Positions 1-7,927 of a stretch of DNA of 38,016 bases are shown here, piece after piece; positions within the stretch are counted from its first letter, which is position 1, and every line of letters begins with the position of its first letter. Source of the DNA: Nocardioides sp. (GTDB lineage: Bacteria > Actinomycetota > Actinomycetes > Propionibacteriales > Nocardioidaceae); NCBI RefSeq assembly GCF_030150155.1, contig NZ_JASLGR010000020.1:1-38016 (forward strand). Direction: 5' to 3'. The notes under the pieces were generated by a model. It was not told the origin of the DNA, searched no databases, and saw only the letters and a list, made by a program, of their open reading frames with translations. The translations under genes and the position numbers were made by a program.

Positions 1-2
1 CG

Positions 3-1532
3 TTCCGGGTGCGCGGCGACACCATGGAGATCATCCCCTCCTACGAGGAGCTCGCCGTTCGGGTCGAGTTCTTCGGCGACGAGATCGAGGCGCTGTACTA
101 CCTGCACCCGCTGACCGGCGAGGTGATCCGCCAGGTCGACTCGCTGCGGATCTTCCCGGCCACCCACTATGTGGCCGGCCCGGAGCGGATGGCGCACGCG
201 ATCTCCACCATCGAGCAAGAACTGGCCGAGCGGCTCGCCGAGCTTGAGGGCCAGGGCAAGCTGCTGGAGGCCCAGCGGCTGCGGATGCGCACCAACTACG
301 ACATCGAGATGATGCGGCAGGTCGGGTTTTGCTCGGGCATCGAGAACTACTCGCGCCACATCGACGGACGCGGGCCGGGCACGCCGCCGGCCACGCTGCT
401 GGACTACTTTCCCGAGGACTTCCTGCTTGTCATCGACGAGTCGCACGTCACCGTCCCGCAGATCGGCGGCATGTATGAGGGCGACATGTCGCGCAAGCGC
501 AACCTGGTCGACCACGGCTTCCGGCTGCCGAGCGCGATGGACAACCGCCCGCTCAAGTTCGACGAGTTCCTCGACCGGATCGGCCAGACCATCTACCTCT
601 CGGCGACGCCGGGCAACTACGAGCTGGAGAAGGCCGGCGGCGACAAGCCGCCGTACGTCGTGGAGCAGATCATCCGTCCGACCGGGCTGATCGACCCCGA
701 GGTCATCGTCAAGCCGACCAAGGGACAGATCGACGACCTGATCCACGAGATCAACCTGCGCACCGAGCGCTCCGAGCGGGTGCTGGTCACCACCCTGACC
801 AAGAAGATGTCCGAGGACCTGACCGACTACCTCCTCGATGCCGGCATCCGGACCCGCTACCTGCACTCCGAGGTCGACACCCTCAAGCGGATCGAGCTGC
901 TGCGCGATCTGCGCCTGGGGGAGTACGACGTCCTGATCGGCATCAACCTGCTGCGTGAGGGCCTCGACCTGCCCGAGGTGTCCCTGGTCGCGATCCTGGA
1001 CGCCGACAAGGAGGGCTTCCTGCGCTCGGACAAGTCCCTCATCCAGACGATCGGCCGTGCGGCCCGTAACGTCTCCGGCGAGGTGCACATGTACGCCGAC
1101 CGGATCACGCCCTCGATGGAGTCCGCGATCGAGGAGACCAACCGGCGTCGAGCCAAGCAGGTGGCCTACAACACCGAGCACGGCATCGACCCCAAGCCGC
1201 TGCGCAAGAAGATCGCCGACATCACCGAGATGCTCGCCCGCGAGGACGAGTCCACCCAGGAACTGCTCCAGACCTGGGCCGGCACGGAAGCCAAGGGCCG
1301 CGCCGGTGGCGTCAAGGCGAAGGCCCCGACCCCCATGCTCGGCGAGAAGGCCCGCAACGCCACGATGGCCGCCGGGATGCCGAGCCAGGACCTGGCCGAG
1401 CTCATCCAGCAGCTGACCGAGCAGATGAAGGCCGCCGCCGCCGAGCTCCAGTTCGAGGTCGCAGCCCGCCTGCGTGACGAGATCAGCGAACTCAAAAAGG
1501 AGCTCCGCCAGATGATGGAAGCGACGAAGTGA
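3..1532 (+). CDS. uvrB: UvrABC excinuclease subunit B, 5'-truncated by window edge
   Basis: UvrB loads onto damaged DNA with UvrA, verifies the lesion and recruits UvrC in nucleotide excision repair. The reading frame is open from base 3 (F-R-V-R-G-D-T), so roughly the first 190 residues, including the Walker A motif, lie outside the window. Visible marks are the DESH (DEAD-type) motif near 436-447, YLSATPGNYE near 595-627, the helicase C half with LHSEV and GINLLREGLDLPEV near 863-980, and QTIGRAARN near 1045-1070. The C-terminal UVR coiled-coil helix (ELQFEVAARLRDEI) that binds UvrC ends the protein. The GTG at base 9 is internal, not the true start. Identification is secure. Confidence 0.97.
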   Translation, partial: FRVRGDTMEIIPSYEELAVRVEFFGDEIEALYYLHPLTGEVIRQVDSLRIFPATHYVAGPERMAHAISTIEQELAERLAELEGQGKLLEAQRLRMRTNYDIEMMRQVGFCSGIENYSRHIDGRGPGTPPATLLDYFPEDFLLVIDESHVTVPQIGGMYEGDMSRKRNLVDHGFRLPSAMDNRPLKFDEFLDRIGQTIYLSATPGNYELEKAGGDKPPYVVEQIIRPTGLIDPEVIVKPTKGQIDDLIHEINLRTERSERVLVTTLTKKMSEDLTDYLLDAGIRTRYLHSEVDTLKRIELLRDLRLGEYDVLIGINLLREGLDLPEVSLVAILDADKEGFLRSDKSLIQTIGRAARNVSGEVHMYADRITPSMESAIEETNRRRAKQVAYNTEHGIDPKPLRKKIADITEMLAREDESTQELLQTWAGTEAKGRAGGVKAKAPTPMLGEKARNATMAAGMPSQDLAELIQQLTEQMKAAAAELQFEVAARLRDEISELKKELRQMMEATK

Positions 1533-1535
1533 GGA

Positions 1536-1574
1536 GGGAGAGCCTGAGCGAGGAACGAGCTCAGTAGCTCTCCC
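1536..1574 (+). terminator. Hairpin just after uvrB
   Basis: Four bases after the uvrB stop, GGGAGAGC (1536-1543) pairs with GCTCTCCC (1567-1574), and inside it CTGAG (1544-1548) pairs with CTCAG (1560-1564). There is no T-tract, so it may be a weak terminator or mRNA 3' stabiliser, or simply part of the repeat-rich spacer. Confidence 0.5.
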
Positions 1575-1691
1575 GACGAGCGAGGAGCGATGAGGCGCGA
1601 AGCGCCGATCGGCCACGAAGTGACGCCGCCCGGCACGCACATCGGCTGCGTTGTCGTCGCTCGCCGGCCGCTTCGCTCTTAGGCCGGCTTC

Positions 1692-1738
1692 GCTCCTCCG
1701 CCTTGCCGCTGCACGCACCGGACAACGTCCCTTGCGTG
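1692..1738. repeat. 47-bp direct repeat, copy 1
   Basis: Begins GCTCCTCCGCC and ends CCCTTGCGTG. It is identical to 1771-1817. The 32 bases that follow are also similar to those after copy 2, so the duplicated unit is about 79 bases. Confidence 0.9.
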
Positions 1739-1770
1739 GCTTGTGGGGCGACGAAGTGACGCTGCCCGGG

Positions 1771-1817
1771 GCTCCTCCGCCTTGCCGCTGCACGCACCGG
1801 ACAACGTCCCTTGCGTG
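1771..1817. repeat. 47-bp direct repeat, copy 2
   Basis: Exact second copy of 1692-1738, offset by 79 bases. The downstream flank (CTTCTGCGGGGATGAACTG) is a diverged version of the flank after copy 1 (CTTGTGGGGCGACGAAGTG). Confidence 0.9.
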
Positions 1818-1940
1818 ACTTCTGCGGGGATGAACTGACGCCGCCCGGCACCTCCTCCACCCCACCCTGACGCGACTCGCGTCACATTCCCTCTCTCCCT
1901 AGTCCCGCCGAGGCGGCGTCGGGGCCCACGCAGGACTAGC

Positions 1941-3206
1941 GTGGGGGGAGTGAGGAAAGCGTTCACCGTGTGGATCGTGGCGCTGGCGGCGTACTTCCTC
2001 GCGGTCTTCAACCGCAGCTCCCTGGCCGTCGCGGGTCTGATGGCGGCCGATCGGTTCGGCATCAGTGCCGCCGAGCTGGCCACGTTCACGATGGTCCAGC
2101 TGCTGGTCTACGCGGGGATGCAGATCCCTGTCGGCCTGCTGGTCGATCGGTGGGGGCCGCGCAGTGTGATCCTCTCGGGTGTCGCGATCCTGGCGATCGG
2201 GCAGACCGGCTTCGCGTTCGCCGACACGTTCGCGCTCGGACTGGCGGCGCGTGTGCTGGTCGGGGTCGGTGACGCGCTCACCTTCATCTGTCTGCTGCGC
2301 CTGACGGCGAGCTGGTTCCCGCCCAAACGCGTCGGGCTGATGACGACGCTGTCGGGTTCGTGCGGTCAGCTGGGGGCGATCCTCGCTGCCGCTCCGATGA
2401 CCTGGGCGCTGTCGAACCTCGGCTGGACGAAGGCCTACCTGGTCTCCGCTCTGGGCGGCGCGGTGATGCTGGTGGTCGGCCTGTTCCTCCTGCGTGACGC
2501 CCCGGGCGTGCGCTCGGCACGCGGTGCGAGCAAGCCGTTGCGGACCGTGCTCGGCGATCTGCGTACGTCGTGGCGGCACCCCGGCACCCGGCTGGCGTTC
2601 TGGCTGCACTTCTGCACGCCGTTCGGTGCCAACACGCTGACGATGCTGTGGGGGGTGCCGTTCTTCGTCAAGGGCGAGGGCCAGAGCGACCACGTCGCGG
2701 CGCTGCTGATCTCGGTGGTGACCCTGACCGCGATCATCGCGGGCCCGATCGTCGGATGGCTGGTCGGCTACGAGCCGTGGCACCGCTCCACGATGGCGTT
2801 GACCATCATCGCCGGCTCGGTGGTGATGTGGACCGTCGTCCTGTTCTGGCCCGGTGGCCAGGCGCCGCTGCCGGTGCTGGTGCTGCTGGCCTTCGTGGTC
2901 GGGTTGGGCGGCCCGGGATCCATGATCGGATTCGACGTGGCTCGGACCTCGAACCCGCCCGAACGACTGGCCAGCGCGAGCGGGATCACCAACCAGGGCG
3001 GCTTCATCGCGACCCTGATCCTGGTGCTGGCGATCGGGTGGCTGCTGGACTGGCAGACGCCGGGCGGCGGCACCGACTACACCCTCACCGGCTTCCGCTG
3101 GGCGTTCGGCTTCCAGTACCTGATCTGGATCGTCGGCTTCACCCAGGTGTGGCGCTACCGCCGGCTCGCCCGGGTGGCGATGCCACGCCAGGCCGTGTCT
3201 GCCTGA
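1941..3206 (+). CDS. MFS transporter, about 12 TM segments
   Basis: A major facilitator superfamily membrane transporter of about 421 residues, with hydrophobic segments spread over the whole length. The loop-2/3 signature is present as GLLVDRWGPRSV near residues 64-75, and the N-terminal helix carries FNRSSLAVA, typical of the nitrate/nitrite and organic-anion transporter branches. Two starts are possible: GTG at 1941 and GTG at 1950 (M-R-K-A-F-T-V-W). Neither has an ideally spaced ribosome site, and the second begins right at the first helix. The gene stands alone after the repeat spacer, so the neighbourhood gives no substrate. Exporter or nutrient carrier cannot be decided from sequence. 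Confidence 0.85.
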   Translation: MGGVRKAFTVWIVALAAYFLAVFNRSSLAVAGLMAADRFGISAAELATFTMVQLLVYAGMQIPVGLLVDRWGPRSVILSGVAILAIGQTGFAFADTFALGLAARVLVGVGDALTFICLLRLTASWFPPKRVGLMTTLSGSCGQLGAILAAAPMTWALSNLGWTKAYLVSALGGAVMLVVGLFLLRDAPGVRSARGASKPLRTVLGDLRTSWRHPGTRLAFWLHFCTPFGANTLTMLWGVPFFVKGEGQSDHVAALLISVVTLTAIIAGPIVGWLVGYEPWHRSTMALTIIAGSVVMWTVVLFWPGGQAPLPVLVLLAFVVGLGGPGSMIGFDVARTSNPPERLASASGITNQGGFIATLILVLAIGWLLDWQTPGGGTDYTLTGFRWAFGFQYLIWIVGFTQVWRYRRLARVAMPRQAVSA

Positions 3207-3262
3207 CAAAGGCAGCCATACTCCCGGTAGGTTAAGGGCCTCACCGCGCCATCGGAGCACCG

Positions 3263-3289
3263 TTGCAAAACTAGAACAGGTGCTACATT
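3263..3289 (+). promoter_or_regulatory. Possible promoter with degenerate KstR-like box
   Basis: In the 126-base gap before the glycosyltransferase there is a TTGCAA (3263-3268) and a TACATT (3284-3289) with a 15-base spacer. Between and overlapping them lies TAGAACAGGTGCTA (3272-3285), which matches the KstR pattern TnnAACnnGTTnnA except for GTG in place of GTT. The promoter call is weak and the operator call is weaker, because the downstream genes are not recognisable steroid genes. Confidence 0.3.
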
Positions 3290-3332
3290 TGGCGCTCACT
3301 CTCCCGGGGCGCGCCCGGGTGCCCGAGGGGGA

Positions 3333-4622
3333 ATGATGCGGATCGCGTTGCTGTCCTATCGCAGCAAGCCACACGTCGGCGGCCAGGGGATCTACATCCG
3401 TCGGCTCAGCCGGGAGCTGGTGGCGCAGGGTCACACCGTCGAGGTCTTCTCCGGACAGCCCTACCCCGAGCTCGACGAGGGCGTCGGCCTGACCAAGGTG
3501 CCGAGCCTGGACCTCTACCGCCCCGGCGACGAGTTCCGGAACCCGAAGGTCTCAGAGTTCCGCGACCGCGTCGACGTCGAGGAGTGGCTGCGGATGCGCT
3601 CGGGGCAGTTCCCCGAGCCGCTCACCTTCTCCAAGCGGGTGGTCAAGGCGCTGGCGCGACGCAAGGACGACTTCGACGTCGTACTCGACAACCAGACCCT
3701 CACCCCCGAGCTGCTCGAGATCGAGAAGCTCGGCCTGCCGCTGGTCGCGACCATCCACCACCCGATCACGATGGACCGCCGGATCGAGCTCGCGACAGCG
3801 CCGTGGGTGACCAAGTCGGGGGAGAAGTGGTACGCCCCGCTCGGCTTCCCGAAGGTCGGCGTCTGGCGCTGGTACAGCTTCCTGCGCTGGCAGAAGCAGG
3901 TCGCCCCGAAGCTGAAGCGGGTGCTGGTCCCCTCGGAGTCCTCGCGCCGCGACATCGTCCGTGAGTTCAACGTCGACCCCGACGTGATCACCACCATCCT
4001 GCTCGGCGTGGACGACCGGTTCGTGCCGCCGACCCAGCCCCGGGTGCCGGGCCGGCTGCTCGCGATGGCCAGCGCCGACGCCCCGCTCAAGGGGATCTCG
4101 GTGCTGCTCGAGGCCTTCGCCAAGCTGGTCACCGAGCGCGACCTGGAGCTCGTCCTGGTGACCAAGCCCAAGGAGGGTGGCGTCACCGAGAAGCTGATCG
4201 ACCAGCTCGGCATCGCCGACCGGGTCACGTTCGCCAACGGCCTCACCGACGACGAGCTCGTCGCCCTGATGGGGTCCGCGGAGCTGGCCTGTGTGCCCTC
4301 CCTGTACGAAGGCTTCTCGCTGCCCACCGCGGAGCTGATGGCCTGCGAGACGCCGTTGGTGGTCTCGCGTGCCGGCGCGATCCCCGAGGTGGTCGGCCCC
4401 GACGGCGAGTGCGCCGACGTGGTCGAGCCCGGCGACGTCGGTCAGCTGGCCGGCGCGATCGCCGCGCTGCTCGACGACCCGGAGCGCCGTGCCCGGATGG
4501 GGGCCGCGGGACGTGCCCGCGTGCTGGACCTGTTCAGCTGGAGTGCCGTCGCGGAGAAGACCGCGGCTGTACTCTCCGAGACGATCACCGCCCACCAGGA
4601 GGACCGCCGTGCTGACCGTTGA
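3333..4622 (+). CDS. GT4-family glycosyltransferase
   Basis: A GT-B fold, family 4 glycosyltransferase of 429 residues, expected to act at the cytoplasmic side with a nucleotide-sugar donor. The N-terminal Rossmann half opens with MRIALLSYRSKPHVGGQG, where GGQG is the acceptor-side glycine loop. The C-terminal half carries CVPSLYEGFSLPTAELMAC, with the E-x7-E donor-binding motif at about residues 329-337. The start is an ATG-ATG pair preceded by GAGGGG. The stop overlaps the next gene by 14 bases, so this is the first gene of a coupled trio with a methyltransferase and a barrel protein. From memory it resembles M. tuberculosis Rv0225, which lies beside a methyltransferase. The product (glycolipid, polysaccharide or cell-wall glycan) is unknown. 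Confidence 0.88.
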   Translation: MMRIALLSYRSKPHVGGQGIYIRRLSRELVAQGHTVEVFSGQPYPELDEGVGLTKVPSLDLYRPGDEFRNPKVSEFRDRVDVEEWLRMRSGQFPEPLTFSKRVVKALARRKDDFDVVLDNQTLTPELLEIEKLGLPLVATIHHPITMDRRIELATAPWVTKSGEKWYAPLGFPKVGVWRWYSFLRWQKQVAPKLKRVLVPSESSRRDIVREFNVDPDVITTILLGVDDRFVPPTQPRVPGRLLAMASADAPLKGISVLLEAFAKLVTERDLELVLVTKPKEGGVTEKLIDQLGIADRVTFANGLTDDELVALMGSAELACVPSLYEGFSLPTAELMACETPLVVSRAGAIPEVVGPDGECADVVEPGDVGQLAGAIAALLDDPERRARMGAAGRARVLDLFSWSAVAEKTAAVLSETITAHQEDRRADR

Positions 4623-5361
4623 CTTCGACCGACTCGGGCTCAAGCCCGGGGAGCGGATCCTCGACATGGGTGCCGGCGGGGGACGCCATGCCTTCGAGGC
4701 CTACCGCCGCGGCGCCGACGTGGTCGCCTTCGACCAGGACGCCGATGAGATGGCGAAGGTCCGCGAGTGGTTCGCCGCGATGAAGGAGGCCGGTGAGGTC
4801 CCGGACGGTGCCGAGGCCGACGCCAAGGAGGGCGACGCCCTCTCGCTGCCCTTCGCCGACGGCGAGTTCGACCGGGTGATCTGCTCGGAGGTGCTGGAGC
4901 ACATCCACGCCGACGTCGACGCGATCAAGGAGCTGATCCGGGTGCTGCGCCCGGGCGGCACGATGGCGATCACGGTGCCGCGTTGGCTGCCCGAGGTGAT
5001 CAACTGGCGGCTCTCGCCCGACTACCACCACGCCGCGGGCGGTCACATCCGGATCTACACCGACCACGAGCTGATCGACAAGGTCACCAAGGGCGGCCGG
5101 TTCAACGACGGCACCCCGGGCGAGGCGATGGTCTTCAACGGCAAGGCCTACACGCACGGCCTGCACACGCCGTACTGGTGGATCAAGTGCGCCGTCGGGG
5201 TCAACAACGAGGACCACCGGATGGCCAAGGCGTACCATAAGCTGCTGGTCTGGCAGATCATGAAGAACCCCAAGGTCCTCCAGCTCGCCGACAAGGTCCT
5301 CGACCCGATGATCGGCAAGTCGATGGTGCTCTACTTCACCAAGCCCGAGCAGCCGGCATGA
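4609..5361 (+). CDS. Class I SAM-dependent methyltransferase (Methyltransf_11 type)
   Basis: A 250-residue SAM methyltransferase. Motif I is ILDMGAGGGRHAFEAYRRGA near residues 17-36, the acidic post-I residue is in VVAFDQD, and motif IV-V is FDRVICSEVLEHI followed by LRPGGTMAITVPRW. The start chosen is GTG at 4609, because AGGAGG lies at 4597-4602 with good spacing. The longer upstream open frame is only the shadow of the glycosyltransferase. It overlaps the glycosyltransferase by 14 bases and the next gene by 4 bases (ATGA), which implies translational coupling and a shared pathway. The substrate is probably a sugar or glycolipid made by the neighbouring glycosyltransferase; that is inference. 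Confidence 0.87.
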   Translation: MLTVDFDRLGLKPGERILDMGAGGGRHAFEAYRRGADVVAFDQDADEMAKVREWFAAMKEAGEVPDGAEADAKEGDALSLPFADGEFDRVICSEVLEHIHADVDAIKELIRVLRPGGTMAITVPRWLPEVINWRLSPDYHHAAGGHIRIYTDHELIDKVTKGGRFNDGTPGEAMVFNGKAYTHGLHTPYWWIKCAVGVNNEDHRMAKAYHKLLVWQIMKNPKVLQLADKVLDPMIGKSMVLYFTKPEQPA

Positions 5362-6446
5362 CGCTCCCCTTCGTCGAGGGGATCATCACCGCTGACCAGA
5401 TCGCCCGGACGGCGCGATCGCTGGCGTCCATGCAGCACCCGTGGGGTGAGATCCCGTGGACCACGGGGCAGCACTCCGACATCTGGAACCACGTCGAGGC
5501 GGCGATGGCGCTGCTGGTGGCTGGTGAGGTCGAGGCCGCTGAGCGGGCCTACCGCTGGGTGCCCACGATGCAGCGTGCCGACGGCTCGTGGCCGATGAAG
5601 ATCGTCGACGGTCACGTCGAGGACGAGCGCGGCGAGGTCAACATGTCGGCGTACCTCGCCGTCGGCCTCTGGCACCACTGGCTGATCCGCCGCGACGCCG
5701 AGTTCGTCCGCGAGCTGTGGCCCAGCGTCAGGGCAGGTCTCGACTTCGTCGTCGGGCTGCAGACCGCCTGGGGCGGGATCCAGTGGACCCCGAGTGACGA
5801 CTTCGCCCTGCTGACCGGGTGCTCCTCGATCTACCACTCGCTGCGTGCCGGCGTCGCCCTGGCCGAGCTGGTCGACGAGCCGCAGCCGGACTGGGAGCTG
5901 GCCGGCGGCCGGCTGGGGCACGCCATCCGCGCCCACCGTGACCTCTTCGCCGACAAGTCGACCTTCTCGATGGACTGGTACTACCCCGTCCTCGGCGGCG
6001 CCGTCACCGGCACCGAGGCGACCGAGCTGCTGGCGAGCCGGTGGAGCGACTTCGTCGTCCCCGACCTCGGTGCCCGCTGCGTCGACACCAACCCCTGGGT
6101 CACCGGTGCGGAGACCTGTGAGCTGGTGATGGCCCTGGACGGGCTGGGCGACCACGACCGGGCGCTGCGGCTCTTCGCCGACATGCAGCACCTGCGTGCC
6201 GCCGACGGCGGCTACTGGACCGGGTGGGTGTACGCCGATCCCGGCTACGAGAACGACAACCCGGACGCCTACTGGCCCCCCGAGCACACCACCTACACCG
6301 CCGCGGCCGTCATCCTGGCCGCCGACGCCCTGGGGGAGCGCTTCGGTGCCGCCACACCCGGGTCGGCGATCTATCGCGGCACCTCGCTGGCCCCGGACTT
6401 CCCCGAGCTCGCCCTGGAGTGCGGCTGCCCGTCGGCGCGCGTCTGA
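5358..6446 (+). CDS. Prenyltransferase/glycosidase-like (alpha/alpha)6-barrel protein, function unknown
   Basis: A 362-residue protein starting at an ATG inside the ATGA overlap with the methyltransferase. It contains repeated helical-barrel motifs: MQHPWGEIPWTTGQHSDIWN near residues 24-43, MQRADGSWPMKI near 71-82, and a later MQHLRAADGGYWTGWVY near 276-292. The QxxDGxW-type repeats are those of squalene-cyclase/prenyltransferase and GH15-like toroids. There is no signal peptide or membrane segment, so it should be cytosolic. The last 76 bases overlap the convergent WYL regulator gene. Trp, Asp and Glu abundance in the putative cleft fits a carbohydrate or polyprenyl ligand. Catalytic residues cannot be assigned with confidence. 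The operon suggests a third step, or a sensor, in the same glycan pathway. Confidence 0.8.
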   Translation: MTLPFVEGIITADQIARTARSLASMQHPWGEIPWTTGQHSDIWNHVEAAMALLVAGEVEAAERAYRWVPTMQRADGSWPMKIVDGHVEDERGEVNMSAYLAVGLWHHWLIRRDAEFVRELWPSVRAGLDFVVGLQTAWGGIQWTPSDDFALLTGCSSIYHSLRAGVALAELVDEPQPDWELAGGRLGHAIRAHRDLFADKSTFSMDWYYPVLGGAVTGTEATELLASRWSDFVVPDLGARCVDTNPWVTGAETCELVMALDGLGDHDRALRLFADMQHLRAADGGYWTGWVYADPGYENDNPDAYWPPEHTTYTAAAVILAADALGERFGAATPGSAIYRGTSLAPDFPELALECGCPSARV

Positions 6447-7450
6447 GGCCTCCTCGGCGCGGGGCGCGGGGCGCGGTGCCGGGCCGCCAGGTCGGCGGCC
6501 AGCTCGGCGATCCGGCTGCGGGCGCTGGCCGGCGTGAGCACCTCGAGGTGGTCGGCGAACTGGAGCAGCTGGCGCACGCCCTCGGGGTCGTCGTACGTCA
6601 CCGCGACCGGGCTCCAACCGTCGTCCTCGGGCCCGCGCACGCTCAGCCGGGTGCCGAGGATCCGCTGGGCCAGGTCGATCCGTGACGTCCGCAGCCGGGC
6701 GGTGACCACCACCTCGCCCGGGGCGGAGGTCTGCTCGCGCAGGTCGGCCCAGACCGAGGCGAGGCTCTGCCGCGGGCGGCGCCGGGCCGTCTCGGCCAGG
6801 GTGTGGACAGCACTGATCCGGCTCACCGCGAAGAGTCGCGGCCGCTCTTCGACGTCGGCGACGAGGTACCAGCGCCCGGCCTTCTGCACGAGGCCGTAGG
6901 GGTCGACCAGCACCGGTGTCGCTGTGGCCTCGCCGCTGCGGCGGTACGCCAGGCGCAGTCGTTGGTCGCCGAGGACTGCGGTGGCGACCTCCGCCACCGT
7001 CACCGGAGTCGGCGTGGTCACCGTGGCGGCGGTGCTGGAGGTGGCGCTGGCCGCCCGCCAGCCCTCGTGCTCGACCAGGATCACGTCGGCTAGCCGCGCC
7101 GAGGACCCGGGGACCGCGGGCGCCCGGGCCGACAGCTTGCGCTGGGCGCTGCGTGCGGTGGTGAGCAGGTCGAGGCTGGCCAGGGCGTCGACGTCGAGCC
7201 CCGTCAGCCGGAGGGCCTCCAGCTCGGCAGGATCGAGGTGGGAGGCGTTGAGTCGGGCGCCTTCGAGCAGCACGATCGCGCCGTGCCGACCGCGCTCGGC
7301 GTACACCGGGACGCCGGCGGCCGAGAGTGCCTCCACGTCACGCAGCACGGTGCGCCGGGAGACCTCGAGTCGTTCGGCGAGCTCGGCCGAGGTCATCCGC
7401 TCCCGGGCCTGGAGCAGGAGCAGCATCGCGAGCAGGCGGCTGGCCTTCAT
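6371..7450 (-). CDS. WYL-domain transcriptional regulator (YafY/DeoR type)
   Basis: A 359-residue regulator. An N-terminal winged helix-turn-helix (LAERLEVSRRTVLRDVEALS near residues 25-44) is followed by a WYL ligand-sensing domain in which the W-Y-L triplet falls at residues 194-196 (GRWYLVADVEERPRLFAVSR). The C-terminal WCX-like extension ends in a Pro/Arg-rich tail of about 30 residues that overlaps the convergent barrel gene by 76 bases. The start is ATG at 7450. The gene is divergent from the VOC protein gene, separated by 83 bases, an arrangement very common for this regulator family, so the VOC gene is the likely target. Confidence 0.9.
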   Translation of the reverse strand: MKASRLLAMLLLLQARERMTSAELAERLEVSRRTVLRDVEALSAAGVPVYAERGRHGAIVLLEGARLNASHLDPAELEALRLTGLDVDALASLDLLTTARSAQRKLSARAPAVPGSSARLADVILVEHEGWRAASATSSTAATVTTPTPVTVAEVATAVLGDQRLRLAYRRSGEATATPVLVDPYGLVQKAGRWYLVADVEERPRLFAVSRISAVHTLAETARRRPRQSLASVWADLREQTSAPGEVVVTARLRTSRIDLAQRILGTRLSVRGPEDDGWSPVAVTYDDPEGVRQLLQFADHLEVLTPASARSRIAELAADLAARHRAPRPAPRRPQTRADGQPHSRASSGKSGASEVPR

Positions 7451-7533
7451 GGCTCCAGTGTCGCTGAAAAGGTGACAGTTCCTGGCGCGATTCAGTGATC
7501 GGGTGGGAGGACCGACCAGATCAGGAGGCTCCC

Positions 7534-7899
7534 ATGCCCGCTCCGCACCTCTTCCTCACGTATGTCAGCGACGCCGACCGCGCCACCGCGTTCTACGCCG
7601 ACCTGTTCGAGCTCGACCCCGTCTTCGTCAGCCCGCGCTACGTCGCCTTCGAGGTGGCACCGGGCGTCCTGTTCGCGATCTGGACCGGGCGTGCGGAGCA
7701 GGTCGAGCCCACCCTGCCGCGCACCAGCGAGGTCGGCGTGATGCTGCCCGGCGGCGCCGAGGCGATCGACGCGCTGTTCGTCGCCTGGCAGGTCAAGGGC
7801 GTCACCGTCGTCGAGTCGCCGCACGACGACGTCTTCGGCAGGACGTTCGTGGTGGCCGACCCGGACGGGAACCTGATCCGGGTGAGCCCGGTGGACTGA
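7534..7899 (+). CDS. VOC/glyoxalase-fold protein
   Basis: A 121-residue vicinal-oxygen-chelate protein. It begins LFLTYVSDADRATAFYADLF and ends TFVVADPDGNLIRV, the classic beta-alpha-beta-beta-beta ends of this fold. The start is ATG at 7534 because CAGGAGG sits just upstream; the earlier in-frame ATG at 7495 lacks a ribosome site. Members include glyoxalases, bleomycin-type resistance proteins and dioxygenases. The usual first metal ligand (His/Gln at the N-terminal strand) is not obvious, so it may be a binding protein rather than an enzyme. It is divergent from, and probably controlled by, the WYL regulator. Confidence 0.85.
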   Translation: MPAPHLFLTYVSDADRATAFYADLFELDPVFVSPRYVAFEVAPGVLFAIWTGRAEQVEPTLPRTSEVGVMLPGGAEAIDALFVAWQVKGVTVVESPHDDVFGRTFVVADPDGNLIRVSPVD

Positions 7900-7911
7900 C
7901 CCGGGGGTCAG
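7896..7911. terminator. Short hairpin between convergent genes
   Basis: CTGACC (7896-7901) pairs with GGTCAG (7906-7911) around a four-base loop and overlaps the VOC stop codon. The methyltransferase gene on the other strand ends at 7928. It has no T-run; it may end transcription in both directions. Confidence 0.45.
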
Positions 7912-7927
7912 CAGGGCTCAGCGCGGC

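Larger units (their letters stand above)
1533..1940. other. Gene-free, repeat-rich spacer between uvrB and MFS gene
   Basis: No convincing coding region is seen in these 408 bases; open frames here are low-complexity Arg/Ala/Ser shadows. The spacer holds the uvrB hairpin, a small hairpin GGCGC-GAA-GCGCC (1594-1606), two exact 47-base direct repeats 79 bases apart, and three versions of a block resembling CGAAGTGACGCCGCCCGG (about 1616-1633, 1751-1769 and 1831-1848). GCGAAGCG-like words recur throughout. This looks like a decaying family of actinobacterial intergenic repeats. Confidence 0.7.

Noticed and set aside
1692..1817. CRISPR-like direct repeats
   Set aside because: Only two copies of 47 bases with a related rather than unique 32-base spacer and no cas genes; better explained as tandem duplication.
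1899..3434. 511-residue open frame on the minus strand over the MFS gene
   Set aside because: Composition is Arg/Gln/His/Asp-rich with no motif, the mirror of GC-rich codon use. The plus-strand frame gives a clear MFS protein.
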